A stretch of DNA of 64,000 nt from Pseudobdellovibrionaceae bacterium. GTDB lineage: Bacteria > Bdellovibrionota > Bdellovibrionia > Bdellovibrionales > UBA1609. The position numbers and the translations under genes are program-made. The stretch is from assembly GCA_020635075.1 (NCBI GenBank), contig JACKAM010000004.1, positions 372,001 to 436,000 on the forward strand, read 5' to 3'. Shown here piece after piece: positions 41,854 to 50,430 of this stretch (the first letter of the stretch is position 1; each line of letters starts with the position of its first letter). Below the pieces are notes generated by a model. The model saw only the letters and a list, made by a program, of their open reading frames with translations. It made no database searches and was not told the DNA's origin.

Positions 41854-42202
41854 ACATATCTCCTCTCGTAACCGAGAATCCATCCACTGGATCCACCAGT
41901 GTCACTAGAACCTAATCCAAATTCCCTTCCAAATTGGCACGACTGGTAACTACATGAAATCAGAGTATTTTTGATGATTCGCAAAACTAAGCCTGGTTTT
42001 CTCAAGTGTTGCTCTGGTGACAGAGGCTTTTCAAGCATTCGCTAAAAGCCCCTTATTTCAAGCCCCTAGCTTTGACCAAAATCCTAACAGGGGGGTGTGC
42101 CGCAAATGCGGAGCTGATAGGTAAGAACGTGAAATGGTTGGGGAAAGCATTGAGGGGAGAGGCTTTCCAGGCTATGAACACGGGCACTGAGGATGGCCTT
42201 TC
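41854..42202. other. Gene-free divergent region
   Basis: About 350 bases between the coiled-coil gene (minus) and the KamA-family gene (plus). No repeat, RNA gene or clear promoter was recognised. A TTGGCACG near 41933 lacks a matching -12 GC, so it is not a sigma-54 promoter. An 87-codon minus-strand frame that runs into the next gene has no support. Confidence 0.6.
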
Positions 42203-43471
42203 ATGCTGACATTTGCTCCCACAACTCCATTTGCCCACGTGAGCCCAGAGGACTGGCTCGATCCCCAATGGCAGATGAAAAACTGCCTGGAGTCCAAAGA
42301 GGACTTTGCCGCCCACTTTACTTTGTCAGCGGAAGAAGAGCTGGCCTTTGCCCAGCTCCATGAACTCTTCCGCATCCGCGTGACCCCCTACTACGCCAGT
42401 CTGGTCAATCCAAGCGACCCTTTGGACCCCATCAGGCGGATTCTAATGCCTCATTCTTTGGAGTTGGATTCTGGTCCTTATATATTAGAGGACCCTTTGG
42501 GGGAGAGGCGCCACCGTCCGGTCGAGAGGATCGTTCACCGTTACCCGGATCGGGTTTTGTTTTTGGTCACCGACTTCTGTAGTGTCTACTGCCGCTATTG
42601 CACACGAAAGCACTTTACGGGTCAGGACCAGGTATTTCCCAAGCGCGAGGAATATGTGCAGGCCTTGGAGTATATCAAGTCTCACTCCTCGATCCGGGAA
42701 GTGATCTTAAGTGGCGGAGACCCCTTGACCTTGTCGGACTCGCGCCTAGATCAGGTTCTTTCCGATCTTCGCCAGATTCCCCATGTGGAGATCATACGTA
42801 TTGGTTCGCGTATTCCTGTTGTGAATCCTATGCGCATCACGGAAGAATTGGTTCAAATCATTCGACGGTCATCCCCGGTATTTTTTCTCGTTCACTTTAA
42901 TCATCCCCGCGAGCTGACGGCCGAGGCTGCCCAGGCCCTGGGTTTACTGGTGGATCACGGTATTCCGGTCATGAATCAAATGGTTCTTTTGAATGGCGTA
43001 AACAATCATCCAGCCATTGTGCAGGCTCTGTCCCGAAGGCTTTTATATTTGCGCGTGAAGCCCTATTACATGTTTCAATGCGATCCCTCTGAAGGTACCC
43101 GCCACTTGCAAACTTCGGTGGAGCAATCAGAAGACATTCAACGCGAACTGTGGGGGCGGCTTTCCGGTTTGGCTCTCCCCAATCTTTCGTTAGACATCCC
43201 CGGGGGTGGGGGAAAAGTCAGTTTGGTTCCCGACTTTGAGGTGGGGAGGCAGGGAGTCACGCGTACTTACAGGGGATGGGATGGATTTGGGTCGGAGTAC
43301 GTAAGTCCGGATTTGCAGGAGATGTTGACCCCTTCGGACGTGGATCAGTACATTGCTGAATGGAACACCATTCGTCACGCCCCCTATGGATTACCGAAAA
43401 ACAGGAGATCGCCCCATGATGCTGAATCAGCAAATTCACGATCTAAAGGACAAAGTCCTCTCGAGTGTTGA
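42203..43471 (+). CDS. KamA-family radical SAM aminomutase (lysine 2,3-aminomutase-like)
   Basis: The 422-residue enzyme has the radical SAM cluster CSVYCRYCTRKHFTG at about 131-145, the SGGDPL motif, RIGSRIPVVNPMRIT, and the PLP-lysine region IPGGGGKVSLVP near the end. KamA enzymes move an amino group from C2 to C3 of lysine or a related amino acid, using PLP and SAM. The EF-P enzyme EpmB is shorter and belongs to the same family; the length and C-terminal PLP segment fit the KamA side but the substrate cannot be fixed. The last 56 bases overlap the next gene in another frame. Beta-lysine as compatible solute or antibiotic part is possible. Confidence 0.85.
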   Translation: MLTFAPTTPFAHVSPEDWLDPQWQMKNCLESKEDFAAHFTLSAEEELAFAQLHELFRIRVTPYYASLVNPSDPLDPIRRILMPHSLELDSGPYILEDPLGERRHRPVERIVHRYPDRVLFLVTDFCSVYCRYCTRKHFTGQDQVFPKREEYVQALEYIKSHSSIREVILSGGDPLTLSDSRLDQVLSDLRQIPHVEIIRIGSRIPVVNPMRITEELVQIIRRSSPVFFLVHFNHPRELTAEAAQALGLLVDHGIPVMNQMVLLNGVNNHPAIVQALSRRLLYLRVKPYYMFQCDPSEGTRHLQTSVEQSEDIQRELWGRLSGLALPNLSLDIPGGGGKVSLVPDFEVGRQGVTRTYRGWDGFGSEYVSPDLQEMLTPSDVDQYIAEWNTIRHAPYGLPKNRRSPHDAESANSRSKGQSPLEC

Positions 43472-43955
43472 AACCTATTGGGGTTTTGTTCCCCCAAACA
43501 TCAAAGACACTTTAAAGCTGACGGCCTTCACTCTATGGAAGGTGCCGATGATTGCCTTTTTGTCGCCGCGTGTTCTGTGGTCTTCGGACGACAAAATGGA
43601 AATTAAAATTCCATTGAACTATCGAAGTAAAAACCATTTGGGCTCCATGTACTTTGGTGCATTGGCCGTGGGAGCCGACCTAGTGGTGGGAACACTCGCC
43701 TTGAAACACATGGAAAGCTTTGACGAAAATATCCAGCTGATCTTTAAAGACTTCAAGGCCGAGTATCTCAAGCGCGCTGAAGGCGATGTTCATTTTATTT
43801 GCGACAAGGGCGCTGAAATTGAAGAGTTGGTTCGCCAGGCCGCCGAAGGGGACGAAAGGGTTCATCTGCCGGTTGAGGCCTACGCCACGGTTCCGTCCAT
43901 TTCAGACGAAGTAGTAGCCAAGTTTGTTCTCACTCTGTCGCTGAAGAAAAAGTAA
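43416..43955 (+). CDS. DUF4442/hotdog thioesterase-like protein
   Basis: ATG at 43416 has AGGAG eight bases upstream and gives 179 residues; it starts inside the end of the KamA-family gene. The central part MEIKIPLNYRSKNHLGSMYFG then ALAVGADLVVG resembles DUF4442/hotdog acyl-CoA thioesterases, where an Asn/His pair before a helix marks the active site. The C-terminus has repeated strands (VHLPVEAYATVP, VVAKFVLTLSLKKK). Hydrolysis of an acyl-CoA is inferred from the fold only. The coupling to the KamA-family gene may be convenience or a shared pathway. Confidence 0.7.
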   Translation: MMLNQQIHDLKDKVLSSVETYWGFVPPNIKDTLKLTAFTLWKVPMIAFLSPRVLWSSDDKMEIKIPLNYRSKNHLGSMYFGALAVGADLVVGTLALKHMESFDENIQLIFKDFKAEYLKRAEGDVHFICDKGAEIEELVRQAAEGDERVHLPVEAYATVPSISDEVVAKFVLTLSLKKK

Positions 43956-43968
43956 ACGGCCAGGATCT

Positions 43969-46281
43969 CTAAGCCAGTATCTGTAGGCGAGCGTACTTAA
44001 CCACGAACTTTTTGGTCAGTGAGCTGCGAAAGAGCACGCTGACCTTTTGGTTTTCGCCATGTCCTTCAACCGCAAATACGGAACCGTCACCAAAGGTCGG
44101 ATGGCGCACGCGCATCCCTTTAGCCAACTGCTGGGTTGGTGTAGCTTCCGCCTCTTCATCCGTGTCACTAAATCCTTCATAGTCGGGAAATGGATCTGAC
44201 TTGGGAATCTTTGATCCGCTGTAAGGGGATTTAGGGCTACGTCGGGTGGCCGGTCGTGAGGTTGTGAACTCCTGTTCCCCATATTTTTCGCGAAAGCGAT
44301 TGAGGAAATCCTGGTTGGAAACACTACTGGTGGTTTCAATAAATTCGCGTGGAATTTCTGACAAAAAGCGACTGGGCGGATGACTTTGCTCCTGACCCCA
44401 GACCCTTCGAGTGCGGGCGTGGGTCAGAAAGAGCTTTTCCCGTGCGCGGGTGATCCCCACATAGGCTAAGCGGCGCTCCTCTTCCATGGCTTCTTCATTT
44501 TCATTTTCAAAGGCCCGTCCACTGGGAAAGAGTCCCTCTTCCATGCCAACAATAAAGACCACTGGGTATTCCAGCCCCTTGGAAACGTGAAGAGTCATCA
44601 AGGTGACTGAGTTCTCCTCATCTTCCATTTGGTCCACGTCTGAGACCAGGGCCATTTCCTCTAAGAAATTCTGTAAAGAGGCCTCGTCACCGCGTTCCTG
44701 TTCAAACTGGCGAATGGCATTGTCCAACTCTTCTAAGTTTTCCAGACGCGACTGAGCCTCGGGTGTGTTTTCATCTTTAAGCGCAATGGCGTATCCTGTG
44801 CTATCAAGGACTAAGTGATAGAGTTGGGCCACGGTCATGTCGCCCATTTCAACCCGCATTTTATCCATGAGAAAGCGAAAATTCTGCAGCTTTTTGCAGG
44901 CTCCAGCGTGGACGATTCGTTGCTCGGCGGCCCACTCCAAAGCATCGTAAAAGGAGATATTGCGATCCAGGGCGACGGTTTCCACCTTTTCAATGGTGGT
45001 CTTACCAATCCCCCGGGCAGGGACATTGATGATCCTTTTGATAGAAACATCGTCGGCCGGGTTCAATAACACCTTCATGTAGCTAATCAGGTCTTTGATT
45101 TCTTTGCGCGCATAGAACTTCATGCCGCCGACAAGTTTGTAAGGCACACTATGGCTGCGCAAGAGATCTTCCAACACCCGCGATTGGGCATTGGTGCGGT
45201 AAAAGACAGCGAAATCACGATAGGACTTATCGGGCCTTGCCGCCATGATTCCCTGAATGCGTTCGACCACGTAGCGGGCTTCTTCGTACTCGTTGCGTTC
45301 TTCGCGGACAGTGATCTTTTCGCCCTGATCGTTGTCGGTGAACAGGGTTTTATTCTTGCGGAGATCGTTGTTTTGGATCATGGCACTGGCTGCAGAGACA
45401 ATTGTCTTGGATGAGCGGTAGTTCTGCTCAAGCTTAACGACTTTGGTTTCCGGGAAGTCTTTCTCAAAGCTCAAAATGTTAGTGATGTCGGCACCCCGCC
45501 AACTGTAGATACTTTGATCTTCGTCACCCACAACGCACAAGTTGCGATGCCCTTCAGCCAACATCTTCACAATTAAATATTGGATGTGGTTGGTGTCCTG
45601 ATACTCGTCGACCAGAATGTACTGAAACCGGTCCCGGTAACGAGCCAAGACCTCAGGGTAATCGCGAAAGAGAATGTAGGTCTTAAGCAGAAGATCACCA
45701 AAATCCAGACTGTTGGCCTTTTCCATTTCCACTTCGTAGCGGGTGTAAACCTCAAGGCTCTTGTCGTCCATAAAGAAGCCCTTGCGCCGACCCACCTGAT
45801 CAGGCAATAGGCCCAATTGCTTGGCTTGATTGATGCGCGCTTGGAATCCTTTAGCCGGATGAACCTTGTCGTTGATGTTGAGTGCATTCAAAACTTTTTT
45901 GATCATGCTCAGCTGATCGGCATCGTCGTAAATGCCAAAAAAGGGCTGATAGCCCAGGTGATGAATATCCTCGCGCAAAATACGTGCGCAGATCGAGTGA
46001 AAGGTGCTGATCCACATTTGTTCGTAGACGGGAATTCCCACATCACTCAAGAGCTGAATGGTTCGCCCTTCCATCTCCCGGGCCGCCTTGTTGGTAAAGG
46101 TGACGGCTAAAATCTGATTAGGGGTGGCCTCCCCCAGGGCGATAAGCTGAGCAATTCGGTAGGTGAGGACCCGGGTTTTCCCCGACCCAGCGCCCGCCAA
46201 AATCAATAGGGGGCCTTCGATGGCCTTGACGGCCTCGGCCTGGGAGGGATTGAGGTACCCTGAAAATATTTCATGCTCCAT
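43969..46281 (-). CDS. pcrA: UvrD/PcrA-type DNA helicase
   Basis: The 770-residue superfamily 1A helicase has motif I GAGSGKTRVL, motif Ia AVTFTNKAAREM, motif II VDEYQDTN, motif III GDEDQSIYSWRGAD, motif IV QNYRS, motif V TLMTLHVSKGLEYP and motif VI VGITRAREKLFLTHA. It moves 3' to 5' on single-stranded DNA and acts in repair and replication fork processing. The C-terminal tail ends with a tudor-like segment (GMRVRHPTFGDGSVFAVEG) that in PcrA binds RNA polymerase. It is transcribed alone, divergent from a lipoprotein gene. Confidence 0.94.
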   Translation of the reverse strand: MEHEIFSGYLNPSQAEAVKAIEGPLLILAGAGSGKTRVLTYRIAQLIALGEATPNQILAVTFTNKAAREMEGRTIQLLSDVGIPVYEQMWISTFHSICARILREDIHHLGYQPFFGIYDDADQLSMIKKVLNALNINDKVHPAKGFQARINQAKQLGLLPDQVGRRKGFFMDDKSLEVYTRYEVEMEKANSLDFGDLLLKTYILFRDYPEVLARYRDRFQYILVDEYQDTNHIQYLIVKMLAEGHRNLCVVGDEDQSIYSWRGADITNILSFEKDFPETKVVKLEQNYRSSKTIVSAASAMIQNNDLRKNKTLFTDNDQGEKITVREERNEYEEARYVVERIQGIMAARPDKSYRDFAVFYRTNAQSRVLEDLLRSHSVPYKLVGGMKFYARKEIKDLISYMKVLLNPADDVSIKRIINVPARGIGKTTIEKVETVALDRNISFYDALEWAAEQRIVHAGACKKLQNFRFLMDKMRVEMGDMTVAQLYHLVLDSTGYAIALKDENTPEAQSRLENLEELDNAIRQFEQERGDEASLQNFLEEMALVSDVDQMEDEENSVTLMTLHVSKGLEYPVVFIVGMEEGLFPSGRAFENENEEAMEEERRLAYVGITRAREKLFLTHARTRRVWGQEQSHPPSRFLSEIPREFIETTSSVSNQDFLNRFREKYGEQEFTTSRPATRRSPKSPYSGSKIPKSDPFPDYEGFSDTDEEAEATPTQQLAKGMRVRHPTFGDGSVFAVEGHGENQKVSVLFRSSLTKKFVVKYARLQILA

Positions 46282-46436
46282 TTAAATGTCCTCAAATAGG
46301 GGGTTTTTCACCCGCTGGGCATTCCCCCCTTGCGTTTTAGGGGGTCTGCGTTTATATTGATGCGCCGCATAATATAGTCCCGAGGTTGCGACTTTGCCCT
46401 GGATGAGTGAGGGCATAATGGAGGAGATTGGCACGA

Positions 46437-47621
46437 ATGTCGAGAGTCAATGCAAAGAGATATGGCTGGTTCCTCCTGGCCCTATTCCTTGGGATCACGC
46501 TTGCTGCCTGTGAAAAGGACCACCAATCAGGTCCCATCACTTATCTCCTGCCATGGCCGGGCCAGGACGGAGAGTACCGTATGCAAGAGGTGGAGCTTCA
46601 CACCATCCGCTATGCGGACAGGCTGGAAGGCGCTGCCGCTAAAATCTACCTCAAATCAGGAATCAAAGACGGAGACTTCCAGGGTGAAGTGGCTCGCCCA
46701 CGGCTGATCAAAAAAAGTAAAAGGCGCTACGTGGCGGCCGATTACGAGAGTGCCATGGCCATTGCCGTCTACGCTCACTACGAACGCTTTATGATGTGGG
46801 ACAAGGAGTTGGGAATCGACTCCGACCTGAGTTGGCCGCGCAAAGTGGGCATCGAGATGAATATGAGAACTAAGACGGGTGATCGTGAGCACAACAATGC
46901 TCGTTATGTGGCCAAGTGGGATGTGACTTTGGTGGCTCCCACTTCCGTTGATGGTTTACCCATGGCCCTTAATGGTGGAGTCCTTGCCCACGAGCATTTT
47001 CACGCCCACTTTCACGCTCGGGCAATTCGCTATCTCCAGGAAAACTGGTCAGCTGGCAGTGACCTTTCAGGTAACGAAATCCGCGATACCAATGTGTATT
47101 TGATCCGCTCATGGAACGAGGGCTTGGCCGACTTCTGGGGCTATCTCTATACGCGTGACCCTCGCTTCATGGTGAAGACCTTTGTGCGTGAGTATCACGT
47201 GCGCCAACTGGACGAGGGTCAAAGTGGTCTTCCGGATGCCACTGAATTCAAGGGCCGAATTGATGGAAAGGTCAAAGGCGACTGTGTTAAGCCCACTTGC
47301 CAGATCTACCGTGTGGGTACAAGGGTGGCGCGCATTCTCAAGCAAGTTCTCGAATCCGGTGTCGCTTCCCAAGAGACACAAGGCGAAGATATGGAAGCCT
47401 CTCTTGCCCGCCAGTTGATGGGTTCCCTTCCTCTATTGGCACAAAGGATTTCTCAGCATAAGGGTGATCAGGTGATCGACCCTAACTGGGTTTTTGAGTC
47501 CCTGTTTCCGGCAGAAAATCCAATGCCCGCATGGGCCTGCAAGCCTCTTGAAAACAATCTACAAAAGGCTTCCTGGGCTCGATTCTCCTCTCGATGTGGA
47601 GAGAGGGAGGAGAGTCCATGA
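46437..47621 (+). CDS. Lipoprotein with HEXXH metalloprotease-like motif
   Basis: ATG at 46437 is chosen because GGAGGAG lies ten bases upstream. The 394-residue product has a lipobox (ITLAAC). In the middle, GGVLAHEHFHAHFHARA contains an HEXXH motif (HEHFH), and about 45 residues later NEGLADFWGYL supplies a Glu that could be the third zinc ligand, as in gluzincins. Two cysteines (GDCVKPTCQ) lie further on. No named peptidase family was recognised. The next gene encodes an outer membrane protein and overlaps by four bases, so the two probably act together at the cell surface. Confidence 0.75.
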   Translation: MSRVNAKRYGWFLLALFLGITLAACEKDHQSGPITYLLPWPGQDGEYRMQEVELHTIRYADRLEGAAAKIYLKSGIKDGDFQGEVARPRLIKKSKRRYVAADYESAMAIAVYAHYERFMMWDKELGIDSDLSWPRKVGIEMNMRTKTGDREHNNARYVAKWDVTLVAPTSVDGLPMALNGGVLAHEHFHAHFHARAIRYLQENWSAGSDLSGNEIRDTNVYLIRSWNEGLADFWGYLYTRDPRFMVKTFVREYHVRQLDEGQSGLPDATEFKGRIDGKVKGDCVKPTCQIYRVGTRVARILKQVLESGVASQETQGEDMEASLARQLMGSLPLLAQRISQHKGDQVIDPNWVFESLFPAENPMPAWACKPLENNLQKASWARFSSRCGEREESP

Positions 47622-48154
47622 AGCAATTAAAGTGGCTCGCTCTATTGTTGACCTTGTTAACTGCATCTCTTGCGCAAGCGGAGTTTAGTGTTGCTGTGGG
47701 TTTTCACAACATCTATGAGTTGGAGCCCAACGGTGTACAGTACTCGCGCATCACTGTTCCGGGTGTTGAAGCCAGTTACCTGCTATTACCTGAACTCAAA
47801 CTGTCCGGTGAGTTTCGTCAAATGAGTGAGTCTGACGGCAACTCGACTTTTCAGGTGCGCCAAGAGCGATACGAATTCATGGGCTGGGCCCAGTACATGG
47901 GTCGACGCCGTCCGACCTGGCAATCGAGCATTGGCCTTGGTGCTGGCTGGATCTATCAGAAGGTAAAGACCCGACTCTATTCGGAGTCGCGCAACGATGT
48001 CGCGGCCGATTACTTTAAGCTCGGAGCACGAGTGGGCTATTTGTTTTGGTTCACTGATCAAATATTCCTGGAGGGCACCGGCCAGTTTCACTGGTGGAAC
48101 TCCAACCCTGGCCGCAGCTGGCTCCTCGGCGTACTCGTGGGCTTCCGGTTTTAG
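47618..48154 (+). CDS. Small outer membrane beta-barrel protein
   Basis: ATG at 47618 overlaps the upstream lipoprotein stop, with GGAGGAG five bases before it. The 178-residue product has a signal peptide (LLTLLTASLAQAEF) and then about eight short strands (VAVGFHNIYEL, EASYLLLPELKL, YEFMGWAQYMG, SIGLGAGWIYQ, ARVGYLFWFTD), ending in Phe (GVLVGFRF). This fits an eight-stranded OmpW/OmpA-like barrel. It is coupled to a metalloprotease-like lipoprotein. No family name was assigned. Confidence 0.78.
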   Translation: MKQLKWLALLLTLLTASLAQAEFSVAVGFHNIYELEPNGVQYSRITVPGVEASYLLLPELKLSGEFRQMSESDGNSTFQVRQERYEFMGWAQYMGRRRPTWQSSIGLGAGWIYQKVKTRLYSESRNDVAADYFKLGARVGYLFWFTDQIFLEGTGQFHWWNSNPGRSWLLGVLVGFRF

Positions 48155-48175
48155 GTGTCTAACTAAGGCACTTAA

Positions 48176-48484
48176 CTAAAAAAGGTTGCGAGTTTTCTTA
48201 AAAACCAAAGGCACCAAGTAAAACCATTGATAATATCCAGCGATGAGGATGATTCCCTCCACGAGCCGGCTCTCAACCACGTGAGATGACATCGGTCCGA
48301 AGGAGGAACTAAATGCGCTCGCGATTAAACCTACGATAAATGAACTTGGGAACGTCAGTACACCAAATAACCCCAGACCCAAAAGTCCCGATTCAGGTTG
48401 AGTTCTAGCGGCAACTTCGGACCAGATAATGAGAGAAAAACTCACACCAAAATAACCAACGATCAGTATCGACTTCAAAGACAT
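48176..48484 (-). CDS. Small membrane protein, unknown function
   Basis: The 102-residue product has three predicted membrane helices (about 5-22, 33-60, 73-93) and a basic C-terminus (FKKTRNLF). The composition and clean helices support a real gene, but the Shine-Dalgarno is weak (GGAAG at distance). No family recognised. It is convergent with the beta-barrel gene and lies near another small anchored protein. Confidence 0.55.
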   Translation of the reverse strand: MSLKSILIVGYFGVSFSLIIWSEVAARTQPESGLLGLGLFGVLTFPSSFIVGLIASAFSSSFGPMSSHVVESRLVEGIILIAGYYQWFYLVPLVFKKTRNLF

Positions 48485-48570
48485 AGTAACGTTCTTCCCT
48501 AAATCTATATGCCCACATCTTGTTTACTTACAATTAATCGGTGTAGACGGGCTCCCCAAAACCCGACTCC

Positions 48571-49071
48571 CTAGTTGCAGAAATCCTCCAAGATCGGCCC
48601 AAATTTCTTGGAGGTATGGAAATCTGCTAAAGCCCCGCAAATCGAGGCGCCCTCAAGACTGCTCCAGTCAGCCATGTCCGATCGAATTTCACTCTTGGCA
48701 ACTGAAACCGTCCCTAAAGCAGCAAGATAACAATCGGGACTTTGGGTAGCCAGTTGCAGTTGCGTCTCACGAAACATTTCAACACAGTGTGAGCACCTAG
48801 ATACATACTTCCTAAGTTCAAGCAGGCTCGCCGTAGAGGACGGATTACAGCTTGCAGCTCTCAAAGAGGCCATCAGGTAATTGATCTTTTCCAGTTGTTG
48901 GGCGGGATCAGAGTCTAAAACATTTTCCGGGTGCTTCACAAGGCACTCGACAGTCATGAATCTGCCTCCGCAGGTAGTTGGGTCAAATGACCACAGAATT
49001 GAAAGGTAAACCACGGCGAACACAATCAGGGTCGTCACAATTCCTACAACTGTCTTTTTTCTAACGGACAT
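48571..49071 (-). CDS. Anchored small cysteine-rich protein
   Basis: ATG at 49071 gives 166 residues with one N-terminal membrane helix (about 8-28) and an extracytoplasmic part with eight cysteines (TTCGG, VECL, ASCNP, SRCSHC, PDCY, SICG, DFCN). Disulfide bonding in the periplasm is likely. No family was recognised. The longer frame to 49134 runs into the inverted repeat element and lacks support. Confidence 0.65.
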   Translation of the reverse strand: MSVRKKTVVGIVTTLIVFAVVYLSILWSFDPTTCGGRFMTVECLVKHPENVLDSDPAQQLEKINYLMASLRAASCNPSSTASLLELRKYVSRCSHCVEMFRETQLQLATQSPDCYLAALGTVSVAKSEIRSDMADWSSLEGASICGALADFHTSKKFGPILEDFCN

Positions 49072-49096
49072 AAGACAAAACTCTAAGTCATCAATT

Positions 49097-49328
49097 AGGT
49101 TCCAGGTCCTATTCGTGGTCACGCTGCATATCAATCCGACTACCGATAGCCAGTGCCTTACCTGAGACGATAGTTATGCCTGAATGGGTGGCATGATGTG
49201 GTTTTAACCATTCGATGTCTATTTTGGATGCAAATAGAAAGGGAACTTCAAGTTAGGAGCGGTGTGACCACGAATAGGACCTGGAACCTGATTGATATGC
49301 GGTGTGACCACGAATAGGACCTGGAACC
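49097..49328. mobile_element. Candidate miniature element with about 40-bp inverted ends
   Basis: The left end (49097-49136) is the near-perfect reverse complement of the right end (49289-49328), which contains GATTGATATGC and GTGACCACGAATAGGACC. An extra direct copy of the 28-base core lies at 49261-49288. The inside has no open reading frame. This looks like a small non-autonomous repeat element; target-site duplications were not identified, so the mobile nature is inferred. Confidence 0.5.
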
Positions 49329-49359
49329 AAAAAAAAGGATCGGGTTTTACGCCGATCCT
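49329..49359 (-). terminator. Intrinsic terminator of the SPOR gene
   Basis: On the minus strand AGGATCGG-N8-CCGATCCT is followed by eight T residues. It begins directly at the edge of the inverted-repeat element. Confidence 0.92.
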
Positions 49360-49387
49360 AGAACCATACTCATCGTCTCAGTCTAAA

Positions 49388-50311
49388 TTATTGAACAATC
49401 CGCTGGATGATCGCTGAGGAAATTGCTGACTGTTTCATCAGCTCCTCGCGAAAGCTCATGGCGCTCTTCTGATTAGTGAACAGGCCAATACTCACTCGAA
49501 ACCAGGTTCTACCTTTAACGTCAGCGGGTACATAAAAGGCATTCCATCCTTTTTGCTTCAACTCAGAGGCATGGGCTTTAGCCTCTTCTTCGGTGGCATA
49601 AGAAGCCACCTGAACGGTGTATTTGCCAACTGAAGAGGTGGCAACAGAGGGTAGAACACTCGTTGGAGTTCTTACTTTTGCAGGATCAGCAACTGGAGCC
49701 TTGCCATCAGCGACCCTCTGGGCTTCTTTGGTCACGGGCGAAGGTGAATGTGCCGCAGTTGTCTCATGAGACTTGGCTTCATGGGATGCCGCCTCGTGAG
49801 AGCCACCCTTGGTGTCGACCTGATGAGGTGACTCTTTCTCATGTTCAGCCGCCTTCAATTTCTCTTTATATGCCGCCACTTCGTCTTTCTTAGCCTTGTC
49901 ATGGGCAACGAATTCCTCACTGGGCTTACCCTTAGAGTACTTTTTATAGCCGGCGTGTTCTTTGCTGGGCTGGCTTTCAACCTTGGCCTCAGGATGATCA
50001 TCTTTAGTACTGGCCACATCACGAGGCTTCTTCTCGGCAATGGCGGCCTTTTCCTTTTTGACGAACTCTTCAGTCAAACTGGTGAGTTCCTCGTCGGTCA
50101 CCTTTTCTTCGTGATCGACCTTTTGGTCTTCACCATGACCCGCCTGACGGAAGCTCTTGTAGTCTTCTTCGAGAGCCGCCCGTTTGTAATCACTGTCACT
50201 AACTTGTTTGCCGACAAAGGTTCCGACTGAAAATGAAAGCAACGAGATGAAAAAAATCAGAACCAGCTTAACGATTGTGTCGGCTTTTGATCCGCCCACT
50301 TGATTCAGCAT
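49388..50311 (-). CDS. SPOR-domain membrane protein
   Basis: The 307-residue protein has a short cytoplasmic N-terminus, one membrane helix (about 13-32), a very polar Lys/Glu/His/Ser linker (about 40-225) and a C-terminal SPOR domain (about 228-307: GKYTVQVASYATEEEAKAHA, WFRVSIGLFTNQKSA). SPOR domains bind denuded peptidoglycan glycans and bring proteins to the septum or poles. GGAGGGG lies eight bases before the ATG. It is transcribed alone with a strong terminator. It is not clearly FtsN or DamX. Confidence 0.88.
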   Translation of the reverse strand: MLNQVGGSKADTIVKLVLIFFISLLSFSVGTFVGKQVSDSDYKRAALEEDYKSFRQAGHGEDQKVDHEEKVTDEELTSLTEEFVKKEKAAIAEKKPRDVASTKDDHPEAKVESQPSKEHAGYKKYSKGKPSEEFVAHDKAKKDEVAAYKEKLKAAEHEKESPHQVDTKGGSHEAASHEAKSHETTAAHSPSPVTKEAQRVADGKAPVADPAKVRTPTSVLPSVATSSVGKYTVQVASYATEEEAKAHASELKQKGWNAFYVPADVKGRTWFRVSIGLFTNQKSAMSFREELMKQSAISSAIIQRIVQ

Positions 50312-50430
50312 GATAGAATCCCCTCCAAAGAGTATCTCTTGACTCTTTAATGGTAGCGGCTTAGACGGAGGGGGTCAATCTGTCAAAGTCTTGACGAGCC
50401 TGCCAAAGCGGGAATTGAAGGAGAGTTGCA

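Larger units (their letters stand above)
49072..49387. other. Gene-free stretch holding an inverted-repeat element
   Basis: About 316 bases with no gene. It holds the leader of the Cys-rich protein gene, three copies of a GTGACCACGAATAGGACCTGGAACC repeat (one inverted), an unremarkable 120-base middle and the terminator of the SPOR gene. Confidence 0.75.

Noticed and set aside
41933..41955. TTGGCACGACTGGTAACT as a sigma-54 promoter
   Set aside because: No -12 GC at the required spacing. The same holds for TTGGCACGAGGGAGG near 26986.
42053..42316. Minus-strand 87-codon frame in the region before the KamA-family gene
   Set aside because: It overlaps the real gene start, has no Shine-Dalgarno and no recognisable protein pattern.
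46428..46445. TTGGCACGAATGTCGAG as a sigma-54 promoter
   Set aside because: The -24 part is perfect but no GC lies 12 bases after the GG, and it overlaps the start of the lipoprotein gene.
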